Assembly: GCA_026396195.1 (NCBI GenBank)
Contig: JAPLXH010000010.1
Coordinates: 1-43,410, forward strand
Direction of reading: 5' to 3'
Length of the DNA stretch: 43,410 nt
Source: Candidatus Nealsonbacteria bacterium
Lineage (GTDB): Bacteria; Patescibacteriota; Minisyncoccia; Minisyncoccales; JAGGXC01
The notes under the pieces: generated by a model
The model's database searches: none
Seen by the model: only the letters and a program-made list of their open reading frames with translations
What the model was told of the DNA's origin: nothing
Shown: piece by piece, positions 6,842-14,939 of the stretch
Layout: each line of letters begins with the position of its first letter
Numbering within the stretch: the first letter of the stretch is position 1
Program-made: the position numbers and the translations under genes

Positions 6842-8011
6842 TTAATTATTAATTTCTAAACAATTTTCTTTGCAAATTTTGGCGTAATAAAAAGCGCTGG
6901 GCCTAGGCTTTCTTTCCAAGTTTTGGTAATTAATCTCTATCAGCCCGAATCTCGGCCAAAAACCCCTGTCCCACTCAAAGTTATCGATTAAAGACCAGTG
7001 AAAATATCCCTTAACGTCTATTTTTTCTTCAATTGCCTTGTGAATCCAAACTAAGTGTTCCTTAATAAAATCTTTTCTAAACTTGTCCTTTGAATCAGCC
7101 AAACCGTTTTCTAAGATATAAATCGGTTTTTTGAATTTAGACAGATTTTTCAAAACCCAGTATAACCCTTCCGGATAAATTTCCCAATTAATATCGGAAA
7201 CAAGGTCAGTAAATTTTTTCAAAAAAGGAGGATAAAAAACTACTTGATGGGCAAAATAATAATCCACTCCGATATAATCAATATGTTTTTTTATTTTTTT
7301 TAAAAAAAGGTGGTTCCAAAAATAATGGAATAAAAAAGCAAGAAATCTTTCCAGGGCTAACCATTTTCTTGCCGGTTTAAAAAAATTACTGATGGCGGTA
7401 ACGCTGACTTTCGCTTCCGGATATTTTTGGTGAACAATATCATAAGCCTCTTGATGGGCTTTAACTAAATTTCTAAAAGTTTTTATTGCCAAAACAACAT
7501 CTTTTTTATTGGGAGGAAAAATACCTTGCAAGTAACCATTGGAAATATGAACAAGGGGTTCGTTAAGAGTAACCCAAAAATCAATCAAATCCCCCAATTC
7601 CTCAGAAATAACCTTTGTGTATCTGGAAAAAAAATAAACTGCTTCTTTATTGGACCAACCGCCCTTTTCCGCCAGCCAAAGAGGATTGGTCCAGTGCCAA
7701 AGAGTAACCACTGATTTGATATTCCTTGTTTTTAGAGCCAAAAGCACTTTTCTATAGTGTTCAATTTCTTTTTTGTCAAAATTGCCTTCTTTAGGCTCAA
7801 TTCTTGACCATTCAATTGAAAAACGAAAAGCGTTTTGATTCAAGTTTTTTACCAAATCAAAATCTTCTTCAAAAAGATTATAATGGTCGCAGGCAACGCC
7901 GGCATTTTCAAACTTTGACCAGTCGCAATTTTCAATTCCGCCCTCAACCTGATAAGCCGAGATAGAAGAACCCCATAAAAAATCTTTGGGAAACTTTAAA
8001 ATTTTTTTCAT
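6842..8011 (-). CDS. Glycoside hydrolase family 1 (beta-glucosidase type)
   Basis: This is a cytoplasmic GH1 enzyme that hydrolyses beta-linked glycosides by a retaining mechanism. The N-terminal signature FPKDFLWGSSISAYQVEGG (residues 7-25) is present. The acid/base is Glu-151 in TLNEP and the nucleophile is Glu-301 in YILENG. The aglycone/sugar-binding HWSLIDNFEW stretch is also present (about 338-347). At 389 residues it is shorter than the usual 440-470, consistent with trimmed loops. No signal peptide is seen. It sits between comEC and an EamA transporter in the division-gene operon, an unusual setting. Confidence 0.92.
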   Translation of the reverse strand: MKKILKFPKDFLWGSSISAYQVEGGIENCDWSKFENAGVACDHYNLFEEDFDLVKNLNQNAFRFSIEWSRIEPKEGNFDKKEIEHYRKVLLALKTRNIKSVVTLWHWTNPLWLAEKGGWSNKEAVYFFSRYTKVISEELGDLIDFWVTLNEPLVHISNGYLQGIFPPNKKDVVLAIKTFRNLVKAHQEAYDIVHQKYPEAKVSVTAISNFFKPARKWLALERFLAFLFHYFWNHLFLKKIKKHIDYIGVDYYFAHQVVFYPPFLKKFTDLVSDINWEIYPEGLYWVLKNLSKFKKPIYILENGLADSKDKFRKDFIKEHLVWIHKAIEEKIDVKGYFHWSLIDNFEWDRGFWPRFGLIEINYQNLERKPRPSAFYYAKICKENCLEINN

Positions 8012-8034
8012 TGTTTAATCATATCACAGTTTAA

Positions 8035-9540
8035 TCAGTAATTTAAAAATTCCATCTTCCATTTTTCGTTTAAATGGCGAACAAAGAAAATTAAAATTAA
8101 ATAAAAAATAACCAGCCAAATCAAAGAAACGTTTTCCATGTTTAAATAAGAAAATGAAAATTTAGAAAGCCAGTCTATTGTTTTCACCATATAAGTCAAA
8201 ATTAACCAGCAAGGGAAAGAAAGAAAATGAGAAATAGTTTGGGAAACAATGCCAACTATCCCGACTAAAAATCCCAAAATGGTTAACAAGGGAATAAAAG
8301 GTAAAATTAAAATATTGGTAATGGGCGAAATCAAAGAAATTCGGCCAAAATTGTAAATTAAAATCGGCAAAGTAAAAAGCTGGGCCGAAAAAGTCATTGA
8401 AGCCATGGTTCTTAGGTTAAAAAATTCTTTTTCCGGAATTTTTTTAAGCAATTTTTTAAAAATAGGGTCTAAAAAAATCAAACCGATTACCGCTAAAAAA
8501 GATAATTGAAAGCTGACGTCGAACCTTAAAAGCAAGGGGTTTGCAATCAGAATAACAACTGCGGCAAAAACAATTGACCTGAAGGCCGTACTTTTCCGGC
8601 CAATCTTTTGAGCAAACAAGAAGAGACCGCCCATAATTCCGGCTCTGATTGCAGAGGCCGGCAAACCTACCATTAAAATAAACAAGATTAAAAAAATACA
8701 AGTTATATAAAAAGCCTGACTCCTCCAAAAACCGAGCCCTAAGAGAAACTCCATTAAAATGGCTGATAATATGGCGACATGCATGCCCGAAACTGAAGTA
8801 ATATGGCTGATTCCTGTAATGTTTAACTTTTCCCTGAACCAATCCGGCATTCTCCGCTGGTCTCCGAGGATTAAGGCTCCCAAAAGCGAACTTTGGGGAG
8901 GAGAAAAATTTTGATAAATTGATTGGCGAATTTTATCTTTTAAAAACAAAATTTCGGCAAAAATAAAATTGCCTTTTTTGTCGCCTATTTTTTTAACTTC
9001 AGGAAAATACATCACGGAAAAAATTCCGTCTTTGGCCAGGAAATCTTTATAATTAAACCCTTCAAAAACCATGGGAGTCTTTAACTTTCCCGTAACCTCC
9101 AGTTCATCTCCGTAATTATAAACGGGATAGCGGGAGGCGGTTATTAAAACCTTCCCCGAAACTTTTATTTTTTCATTATTTATTAAAATATAATCGCTTT
9201 TAATTTCTAAATTAATGCTTTTCTCTCTTATGTCCGCTTCTTTACCGGTTTTACCAATCAGAATTATCGATTCTTCTTTGTCGTTGTATTTTATGAAGTC
9301 ATTATTTGAAATTTTTTCCATGGTTATTTGATAGTGCCAGGCGCCTAAAATCGCAAAAAAAGAACAAAAACCCAAAACAGCCAATCTTTTATTTTTTAAG
9401 AAAAAACAAAAAATTATCGAAAATCCGCTCAAAATTAAAAATCCCGGAAAAAATTCCCGAGAAAACGAAAAAACGGAACTTAAAAAAATACCAATTATAA
9501 AAGAAAGGCAGAAATATAAAAAGACTTTTGAAAAAGTCAT
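8035..9540 (-). CDS. comEC: ComEC/Rec2 competence membrane channel (core form)
   Basis: ComEC forms the inner-membrane channel that takes up single-stranded DNA in transformation. The 501 residues begin with three hydrophobic helices (about 5-65), then the DUF4131-like soluble OB region (about 75-190). The Competence domain follows, with LGALILGDQRRMP and GISHITSVSGMHVAI (about 215-255) and many helices to the end. The metallo-beta-lactamase domain found at the C-terminus of longer ComEC proteins is absent. The start lies 18 bases after ftsZ. Together with dprA in this window it supports a DNA-uptake ability, as is common in Patescibacteria. Confidence 0.9.
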   Translation of the reverse strand: MTFSKVFLYFCLSFIIGIFLSSVFSFSREFFPGFLILSGFSIIFCFFLKNKRLAVLGFCSFFAILGAWHYQITMEKISNNDFIKYNDKEESIILIGKTGKEADIREKSINLEIKSDYILINNEKIKVSGKVLITASRYPVYNYGDELEVTGKLKTPMVFEGFNYKDFLAKDGIFSVMYFPEVKKIGDKKGNFIFAEILFLKDKIRQSIYQNFSPPQSSLLGALILGDQRRMPDWFREKLNITGISHITSVSGMHVAILSAILMEFLLGLGFWRSQAFYITCIFLILFILMVGLPASAIRAGIMGGLFLFAQKIGRKSTAFRSIVFAAVVILIANPLLLRFDVSFQLSFLAVIGLIFLDPIFKKLLKKIPEKEFFNLRTMASMTFSAQLFTLPILIYNFGRISLISPITNILILPFIPLLTILGFLVGIVGIVSQTISHFLSFPCWLILTYMVKTIDWLSKFSFSYLNMENVSLIWLVIFYLILIFFVRHLNEKWKMEFLNY

Positions 9541-9558
9541 TTTATGGTTCTTTAAACA

Positions 9559-10500
9559 TTATCTTTTAAATCCGGTAGCCATAAGGGTAACTTTTATTTC
9601 TCCTTTTTTAAGAGTTTTGTCTTTTATCGCCCCAAAGATTATTTTAGCTTTGGGGTCTATATTTTGAGTAATAATTTTGGCTACCGTGTTTACATCAAAA
9701 AGAGTAAGGTCATCTGCGCCGGAAACATTAAATAAAACTGACTTTGCTCCTTTAGTCGAAAAACTCAATAAAGGAGAGTTAATCGCCCTTAAGGCTGCCG
9801 TCATCGCTCTTTTAGGACCCGAAGCCCGACCGGTGCCAAAAATAGCGGGACCGGAATCTTTCATCACGGCTTTTGCATCGGCAAAATCAAGATTTATAAT
9901 CCCGGGCTTTACAATCAAGTCGGATATCCCCTGCACCGCTTCTCTTAAAACTTCGTCGCAAGCCCAAAAAGCATCAACCAAAGAAACGTCTTCGGTTTCT
10001 TTTGTTTTTAACAATTTATCATTGGGGATAACCAAAAGAGTGTCAACTTTATCTTTCAAATCTTTTATTCCCTTCTTGGCAATTTTTTTTCTTTGGGCGC
10101 CTTCGAAACTGAAGGGCTCTGTAACGATGGCTATAGTCAAGGCACCTATGCTTTTAGAAATTTCCGCAACTATCGGAGCAGCCCCGGTTCCAGTTCCCCC
10201 GCCCAATCCGCAAGTGATAAAAATCAAGTCTGAGTTTTTTAAAATTTCAAAAATTTCTTCTTTGCTTTCTTTGGCAGCGGCTTTGCCGATACCGTAATTC
10301 ATTCCCGTTCCCAATCCCTGAGTAATTTTTTTACCAATTTGCAGTTTCTTGTCAGCCAAAGCGCTTCTTAGGTCCTGAACATCAGTATTTGCAACAATCA
10401 GCTCTATGCCGGAAATATTACATTTTGCCATTCGAGAAATGGCATTGTTTCCCGACCCCCCTATTCCTATAACTTTTATTTTGGGTCTATTTTTTTTCAT
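9559..10500 (-). CDS. ftsZ: Cell division protein FtsZ without a C-terminal tail
   Basis: FtsZ is the tubulin-like GTPase that forms the division ring. GIGGSGNNAI (about 12-21) and the tubulin signature GGGTGTG (100-106) bind GTP. The catalytic T7 loop NLDFAD is at 203-208, with both acidic residues kept. The frame ends at residue 313, right after the last strand of the C-terminal domain (KVTLMATGFKR). The linker and conserved C-terminal peptide that normally bind FtsA are missing, even though ftsA is the gene just upstream (14 bases apart). Many FtsZ proteins are 350-400 residues. FtsZ could be held in another way here, or a second FtsZ may exist elsewhere. Confidence 0.95.
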   Translation of the reverse strand: MKKNRPKIKVIGIGGSGNNAISRMAKCNISGIELIVANTDVQDLRSALADKKLQIGKKITQGLGTGMNYGIGKAAAKESKEEIFEILKNSDLIFITCGLGGGTGTGAAPIVAEISKSIGALTIAIVTEPFSFEGAQRKKIAKKGIKDLKDKVDTLLVIPNDKLLKTKETEDVSLVDAFWACDEVLREAVQGISDLIVKPGIINLDFADAKAVMKDSGPAIFGTGRASGPKRAMTAALRAINSPLLSFSTKGAKSVLFNVSGADDLTLFDVNTVAKIITQNIDPKAKIIFGAIKDKTLKKGEIKVTLMATGFKR

Positions 10501-10514
10501 TTTAGTAAAATCTT

Positions 10515-11753
10515 TTAGGGAATAAAATTTCTAAACCAGTCCTTCGCTTTGGAAAAAAATTCTTTGCCTCTGCCAACATTAAAATCAGAAAAAGATTTTT
10601 CCTTATCGGAATCCGCTCCTTCCAATACCAAACCGCAAACCGTAGCCAAGCTCGGATCTTCTTCTAACCCAATAAAGCATCTTGGCTTGCCGACTCGAGC
10701 GGGAAGCTTTAATTCTTTTTTAGCCAATTCTGCAATTTGAGATAACTTAGCTCCGCCGCCAGTAAAAACTATGCCGGCCGGCAGTGATTTCTGGCGGGAA
10801 ACTTTTTTTAACTCTTGGTCAATTTGGTCGAAAATCTCCGAAACCCGGGCGCCAATTATGGCGTTTAATATTTTTCTGGAAAAAATTAAAGAATCGGGAA
10901 ATTTAATCTTATCTCTTTTGTATTTTTCTCCTTTTTCTTTTTTTGGCAGACAGGTTCCAAAGTCCTGTTTTATTTTCTCAGCCAAATCAATATCGCACTT
11001 AAAACCAATGGCTATATCCTGGGTAATGTTTGCGGAACCAATCGGAAAAATAGTGGAATGAATTAAGTTTTCTTCTTCAAAAATAGCCAAACCCGTGGTT
11101 TCAGCTCCAATATCAACCAAAACCACTCCCAATTCTTTCTGCTGAGGAGTTAAAACTGATTTTGCGGCCGCTATCGGAGAAAATTGAATTCCGGCCGGTT
11201 GCAATTCAGAATATTGAATAGCTTTTTTCAAATTGTGCAAAGAAGGAACAAAGGCGCAAAGCAAAAGAACTTCCGCTTCCAGTCTTATTCCTTCCATGCC
11301 TAAAATCTCTTTAATTCCTCCCTTGCCGTCAACAATAAAGTCTTTCGGAAAAGAATCGATAATTTCCTGATTAGAAGAAAGATTCACTGATTGAACCGCT
11401 TGGCAAATAACCCTTTCTTTATCTTCCTCTGAAATTCGCTTGTCAGCCCTTGAAACGGCAATGGTCCCCTTAGAAAAGATAGCATTCATATGAGAGCCGT
11501 TTATGTTAAAAAAAACGCGTTTAATTTTTTGGCCACTTAAATTCTGAGCTTCTTCGATCGCTAACTTAATTATTTCAGCTACCTTTTCCGGCTTACTAAC
11601 CACTCCTTTTCTGACTCCGGAACAATTTTTTTTAACTTGAGCTAAAACTTCCAGCTCTTCTTGGTCAGCTTTTTTTAAAGCAACCAAAACCTTGATGGCA
11701 TTCGTTCCGATATCCAAGCCGGTTATTATTTCTTGACCTCTGTTGCGAAACAT
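10515..11753 (-). CDS. ftsA: Cell division protein FtsA
   Basis: FtsA is the actin-like membrane tether of the Z ring. The phosphate-1 motif GLDIGTNAIKVLVA is at the N-terminus, the second nucleotide motif is VVLVDIGAETTGLAIF, and the adenosine motif is GIVFTGGGAKLSQI. The inserted SHS2 (1C) domain occupies about 85-170. The last residues (EFFSKAKDWFRNFIP) look like the amphipathic membrane-targeting helix. The length of 412 is normal. It is 15 bases after ybeY and 14 before ftsZ. The partner FtsZ has no C-terminal peptide for it to bind, which is odd. Confidence 0.95.
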   Translation of the reverse strand: MFRNRGQEIITGLDIGTNAIKVLVALKKADQEELEVLAQVKKNCSGVRKGVVSKPEKVAEIIKLAIEEAQNLSGQKIKRVFFNINGSHMNAIFSKGTIAVSRADKRISEEDKERVICQAVQSVNLSSNQEIIDSFPKDFIVDGKGGIKEILGMEGIRLEAEVLLLCAFVPSLHNLKKAIQYSELQPAGIQFSPIAAAKSVLTPQQKELGVVLVDIGAETTGLAIFEEENLIHSTIFPIGSANITQDIAIGFKCDIDLAEKIKQDFGTCLPKKEKGEKYKRDKIKFPDSLIFSRKILNAIIGARVSEIFDQIDQELKKVSRQKSLPAGIVFTGGGAKLSQIAELAKKELKLPARVGKPRCFIGLEEDPSLATVCGLVLEGADSDKEKSFSDFNVGRGKEFFSKAKDWFRNFIP

Positions 11754-11768
11754 TTAAATTTTTTAAAC

Positions 11769-12218
11769 TTATTTATTAATAATTTTTTGAAAATAATAAT
11801 CTTGTTTTTTTTCCATCAATTTTGCTTGGTTTTCGGATTTTTCGTGGTCGTATCCTAAAAGATGCAAAATACCGTGAATTAAAACTCGATAAAGCTCGTC
11901 TTCAAATTCAGATTTAAATCTTTTGGCGTTTTTTTGAACTTCTTTGGGGCAAATAATTATTTCGCCCAAATTAACGCTTTTTCCTGTTTTTTTTACTTTA
12001 AATTGTTTCTCTGTTTTTTTAAACCTCGGAAAAGAAAGAATGTCAGTGGCTTGATTGTTTTTCCTGTATTTTTTGTTTAAATTTTTGATTATCCCGGAAT
12101 TTACGAAAGCGATTGATAAATCATTTTTTTTAAACTTCCCGATTAATACTTTCTTGATAATTTTCTTCAGTTTTTTTTCGTCCAAATAAAATTTAGTCAG
12201 ATTGTTTATCTCAATCAT
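11769..12218 (-). CDS. ybeY: Endoribonuclease YbeY (rRNA maturation)
   Basis: YbeY is a metal-dependent RNase needed for 16S rRNA 3' end maturation and ribosome quality control. The signature HGILHLLGYDH gives the zinc ligands His-115, His-119 and His-125. Length 149 matches the family. It is the first gene of the operon leading into ftsA and ftsZ and starts 49 bases after the terminator of the HD-domain gene. Confidence 0.95.
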   Translation of the reverse strand: MIEINNLTKFYLDEKKLKKIIKKVLIGKFKKNDLSIAFVNSGIIKNLNKKYRKNNQATDILSFPRFKKTEKQFKVKKTGKSVNLGEIIICPKEVQKNAKRFKSEFEDELYRVLIHGILHLLGYDHEKSENQAKLMEKKQDYYFQKIINK

Positions 12219-12261
12219 AATCTTTTTTCTATCGTATCAAATCTAGGGGTGTAAATCAAAT

Positions 12262-12288
12262 AAAAAACCACCTGATTGATTGGGTGGT
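12262..12288 (-). terminator. Rho-independent terminator after the HD-domain gene
   Basis: ACCACC (12267-12272) pairs with GGTGGT (12283-12288). On the minus strand the hairpin is followed by TTTTTTATTT. It ends the HD-domain transcript just before ybeY begins. Confidence 0.8.
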
Positions 12289-12321
12289 ATTTAAAAATAA
12301 TTTGAAGATTTTTTGGTTTTT

Positions 12322-12954
12322 TCAATAATCCGCCAGGGCTTTTTGGTAGAAATTAATCCTGAAATCAAATTCGTCCGGATAGTTTTTTTGCAGTTGATTC
12401 CCTAGGTTATCAATTAAAGAAAAAATTATTATTTCCAAAAAAATTTCAGAAAAATCAGACCTAAAGACTCTGTACTCTTCTTCCAGGTTATTGTTGCCGG
12501 GGTAAACCATTATATGCAAAACGCCGTGATTCTTAATGATCTGAGAAACAAAATTTTTTTCCTTTTCTGATAAATCAATTCTGTCTAAAATGCTTTTAAC
12601 TTTTTGATAACCTTTTTCTTCGTGGCCGGGACATGAGGTTTTGCCGTCTTTTTTTATAATTGTTTCGTCTTTGGCTATGTCATGAAATAAAGCCGCCAGA
12701 AATAAAAGATCCTTTCTGCTATGATCGGTGATTTCTTGGCTAAGATAATTTAAGATTTTTCTATTCGCGCCCTTCAAAAAAGAGCCTAATCCCTTTAAAA
12801 CACCTATCGTATGGTTAAAAACGGAATCGCGACTGTGCCAAAAACCATCATCTTCTATAACTTTTTTCAGTTCATAAAACTCCGGTAAAATAATAGAAAA
12901 TTCTCCTTTTTCTATTTTTTCGATTGTTATATCTTCTGGTTTAATTTTTCCCAT
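12322..12954 (-). CDS. HD-domain phosphohydrolase
   Basis: The 210-residue soluble protein belongs to the HD superfamily. It has an early His in HSRDSVFNHT, the HD doublet in LFLAALFHDIAKDET, a GHEEKGYQK segment, and a later NHG stretch, the usual order of metal ligands. HD proteins of this type include tRNA nucleotidyltransferase C-domains and nucleotide phosphohydrolases; the substrate is unknown. The gene has its own promoter (12996-13023), an AAGGAGA Shine-Dalgarno site 8 bases before the ATG, and its own terminator, so it stands apart from the operons on each side. Confidence 0.8.
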   Translation of the reverse strand: MGKIKPEDITIEKIEKGEFSIILPEFYELKKVIEDDGFWHSRDSVFNHTIGVLKGLGSFLKGANRKILNYLSQEITDHSRKDLLFLAALFHDIAKDETIIKKDGKTSCPGHEEKGYQKVKSILDRIDLSEKEKNFVSQIIKNHGVLHIMVYPGNNNLEEEYRVFRSDFSEIFLEIIIFSLIDNLGNQLQKNYPDEFDFRINFYQKALADY

Positions 12955-12995
12955 AAAATCATTCTCCTTTTATTTTTTAAAAAATAGCTAAATTT

Positions 12996-13023
12996 AGTTT
13001 AATTAAAAAAATTTTTTTGTCAA
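12996..13023 (-). promoter_or_regulatory. Promoter of the HD-domain gene
   Basis: TTGACA (13018-13023) and TAAACT (12996-13001), read on the minus strand, are 16 bases apart. The leader then carries AAGGAGA shortly before the ATG at 12954. Confidence 0.55.
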
Positions 13024-13064
13024 TAAAAAACTACTCTTAATATTGATGCTCTTTTTTTTATATT

Positions 13065-13418
13065 TTATCCTGCAATTATCTTTAAAATTTCTTTTTTGTT
13101 TTTTAGGTTTTCCACCGTAAAATCAGCTCCGGCTTCTATCAATTGTTCTTTTGAATAAATCCCCGTTGTAACGCCAATTGTTTTTGCTCCTCCTTTTTTT
13201 CCCGCTTTCATATCTTGAGGCGCATCTCCTATCAAAAAAACATTATTATCGAATTTAAAATTAAAATTTTCTTTGGCTCTTTTTATGGCTAACTTCACTA
13301 ATTTTGCCCTGTCTATGTCATCGCTCCCAAAACCGCCAACCTTAAAATAATTATTCATGCCAATTTTTTTCATTTTTAATCTTGCAATGGTTTCTAAATT
13401 TCCGGTTACCAATCCCAT
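13065..13418 (-). CDS. HAD phosphatase, C-terminal half of a broken gene
   Basis: The 117 residues hold the second half of a HAD hydrolase: motif II in MGLVTGN (Thr), the conserved Lys region (RAKLVKLAIKRAKENF) and motif IV in FLIGDAPQDMKAGKKGGA. There is no motif I in this fragment; it lies in the frame just upstream (13434-13745). Both fragments are in the same reading frame and are separated only by TAA TAA and five codons. Whether this part is translated alone from its ATG is doubtful, since it would lack the nucleophile. It is best read as part of a pseudogene spanning 13065-13745 (227 codons). Confidence 0.7.
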   Translation of the reverse strand: MGLVTGNLETIARLKMKKIGMNNYFKVGGFGSDDIDRAKLVKLAIKRAKENFNFKFDNNVFLIGDAPQDMKAGKKGGAKTIGVTTGIYSKEQLIEAGADFTVENLKNKKEILKIIAG

Positions 13419-13433
13419 TAAAATATTGTTTTA

Positions 13434-13745
13434 TTATAATTCTTTTAATAAATCTTTGACTCCTTCCAGCAAAATAATTTCTTCTTTGTCGATGATTTTA
13501 TTGAAAAAATATATCATTGCTTCCATGCATTCTTTTAATTTAGATTTTATACTTTTATCATCCAAATTATTTTTCTTTAAAACGTCTGTTATTATTTGCT
13601 GGTCGGTCATGCCATGATAATTAATAATCTCGATGCTTGTTTTTATCTTGTAAACTTTTAAAAATGCCTTGGAGAAAGCAAACATATGCCCTTTAAAACC
13701 ATTAATTAAAGTTCCGTCTATATCAAATAACGCTAATTTATTCAT
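13434..13745 (-). CDS. HAD phosphatase, N-terminal half of a broken gene
   Basis: The 103 residues contain HAD motif I (LALFDIDGTLING, nucleophile Asp-8) and the helical cap region, as in phosphoglycolate-phosphatase-like enzymes. The frame ends in KDLLKEL at two tandem TAA codons (13431-13436). The next codons in the same frame (NNILMGLVTGN) continue directly into motif II of the downstream fragment. A full-length enzyme would need these stops to be sense codons; Lys-Lys (AAA AAA) is the likeliest ancestor, because a Lys-rich turn usually sits there. It is probably a recent pseudogene or a sequence error. Confidence 0.7.
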   Translation of the reverse strand: MNKLALFDIDGTLINGFKGHMFAFSKAFLKVYKIKTSIEIINYHGMTDQQIITDVLKKNNLDDKSIKSKLKECMEAMIYFFNKIIDKEEIILLEGVKDLLKEL

Positions 13746-13781
13746 ATAAAATATAATAACATAAAAAATAAAACAAAAAAG

Positions 13782-13806
13782 CCCAATAACTTTAAGAATT
13801 ATTAGG
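13782..13806 (-). terminator. Terminator of the lepB-yqeY operon
   Basis: CCCAATAA (13782-13789) pairs with TTATTAGG (13799-13806). The single mismatch becomes a G-U pair in the minus-strand RNA, which fits that direction. A T-rich stretch (GCTTTTTTGTTTTATTTTTT) follows. Confidence 0.7.
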
Positions 13807-13840
13807 TTCCGCTAAAATTTTAAGATTTTTTAGCTCAAAG

Positions 13841-14335
13841 TCAGGACAAAAACTCTTTAACGATTTTGCTTACCAATCCCCCTTCTGCTCTGCCTTTTAT
13901 CTGAGGAGACAATTCCTTCATTACCTTGCCCATTTCTTTTATGTCCTTTGCTCCGATTTTTTTAATCGTTTCCTCAGCCATTTTCCTGACTTCTTCTTCC
14001 GGCAACTGTTCCGGTAAATAACCTCTTAAAATATCGATTTCTTTCCTTTCTTTTTCAGCCAAATCCTTCCGGTTTCCTTTTTCAAACGCCAAAATCGCTT
14101 CTTTTCTTTTTTTGATTTCAGACATCATCACTTCTATTATTTCTTCGTCAGTCAGGTTGCTTTGGTTCGCTAAGTTGTTTGCGCCCGCCTCTTTCCCCTT
14201 GGCTAATTTAAATCTTTTTTCCTTTTCCCTGTTTAAAATCTGGGCATTCAAAAATCTCAAGGTAGAAGCCCGATTTTCGTCTTTTTCTTTAAGAGCAGAG
14301 TATAAATCTTTTTGAATCTTTTCTTTAAGATTCAT
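13841..14335 (-). CDS. yqeY: GatB/YqeY-domain protein
   Basis: The 164-residue protein matches the YqeY family: an N-terminal helical part with ALKEKDENRASTLRFL, the central EIKKRKEAILAFEKGNRKD, and the C-terminal EIDILRGYLPEQL followed by the GatB-tail-like domain. The family is related to the tRNA-binding tail of the amidotransferase subunit GatB, but its function is unproven. A 15-residue Gly/Ala/Asn-rich insertion sits at about residues 45-60. It is encoded right after bS21, as is common, and is the last gene before the terminator. Confidence 0.88.
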   Translation of the reverse strand: MNLKEKIQKDLYSALKEKDENRASTLRFLNAQILNREKEKRFKLAKGKEAGANNLANQSNLTDEEIIEVMMSEIKKRKEAILAFEKGNRKDLAEKERKEIDILRGYLPEQLPEEEVRKMAEETIKKIGAKDIKEMGKVMKELSPQIKGRAEGGLVSKIVKEFLS

Positions 14336-14354
14336 ATTTTTCTAAATTAGAAAA

Positions 14355-14564
14355 TTATCCCAATTTAGCCAATTTTTGATAATGTTTTTTAAGCTCTTCT
14401 TTTCTCAGAGCGGCTTTTTTAACAGCCCCTTGGCTTTTAGTTTTATCCCTAAACCTTACTTTTCTGGCCTGTATCAAAGTTCCGCTTCTTCTGAATTGCT
14501 GGGAAAAACGCCTCATTAAACTCTGAGTTGTTTCTCTTGGCTTTTTTTTAACTTCTAAGACCAT
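14355..14564 (-). CDS. rpsU: 30S ribosomal protein bS21
   Basis: A small basic protein of 69 residues starting MVLEVKKKPRETTQSLMRRF. The bS21 features are the Arg/Lys-rich helix with RRFSQQFRRSG and the later VRFRDKTKSQGAVKKAALRK. bS21 binds the 30S platform near the anti-Shine-Dalgarno region. The open frame extends 27 codons upstream into the HIT gene, but those codons are shadow sequence. The ATG at 14564 lies 16 bases after the HIT stop and is the natural start. No strong Shine-Dalgarno site is visible. Confidence 0.85.
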   Translation of the reverse strand: MVLEVKKKPRETTQSLMRRFSQQFRRSGTLIQARKVRFRDKTKSQGAVKKAALRKEELKKHYQKLAKLG

Positions 14565-14580
14565 ATATTTAAAATTATCT

Positions 14581-14931
14581 TTAAATGGGACGAATATCCT
14601 CAGAAAGAGAAGAACCGCCGATAAGATGCAAATGAACGTGTTCAACCTCTTGTCCGCCGTGACGACCCACTCTAAATAAGAGTTTATATCCCGATTTTGA
14701 TATATTCAGACTATCAGCTATTTTCTTCGCTGTCAAAATAATTTTTCCCATCAAAGCTTGATCTTTGTCTTTGATGTCTGAAATTCTGGCGATATGCTTT
14801 TTGGGAATAATTAAAATATGAACCGGGGCCAAAGGATGAATGTCTTTAAAAGCAAAAACATCGTTATCTTGATAAACGATTTCTGTCGGTACTTCTTTAT
14901 TGATAATTTTACAAAAAAAACATTCTTCCAT
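14581..14931 (-). CDS. HIT-family nucleotide-binding hydrolase (HINT branch)
   Basis: The 116-residue protein has the HIT signature EHVHLHLIGG (His-98, His-100, His-102; His-102 is the catalytic residue). The N-terminal CFFCKIINKEVPTEIVYQD and HPLAPVHILIIPKKH are typical of HINT proteins, which act on purine-nucleoside phosphoramidates. CxxC (5-8) and further His residues could bind zinc. It sits 8 bases after hisS and 16 before rpsU. Confidence 0.92.
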   Translation of the reverse strand: MEECFFCKIINKEVPTEIVYQDNDVFAFKDIHPLAPVHILIIPKKHIARISDIKDKDQALMGKIILTAKKIADSLNISKSGYKLLFRVGRHGGQEVEHVHLHLIGGSSLSEDIRPI

Positions 14932-14939
14932 TCGAAAAT

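Noticed and set aside
8456-8842. 128-codon frame inside comEC.
   Set aside because: It is a shadow frame; comEC in the other frame has clear family motifs.
165-13436. UAA decoded as an amino acid, because two genes have in-frame TAA.
   Set aside because: mfd, pth, the sigma factor and many others end in TAA at natural lengths, so UAA is a working stop.
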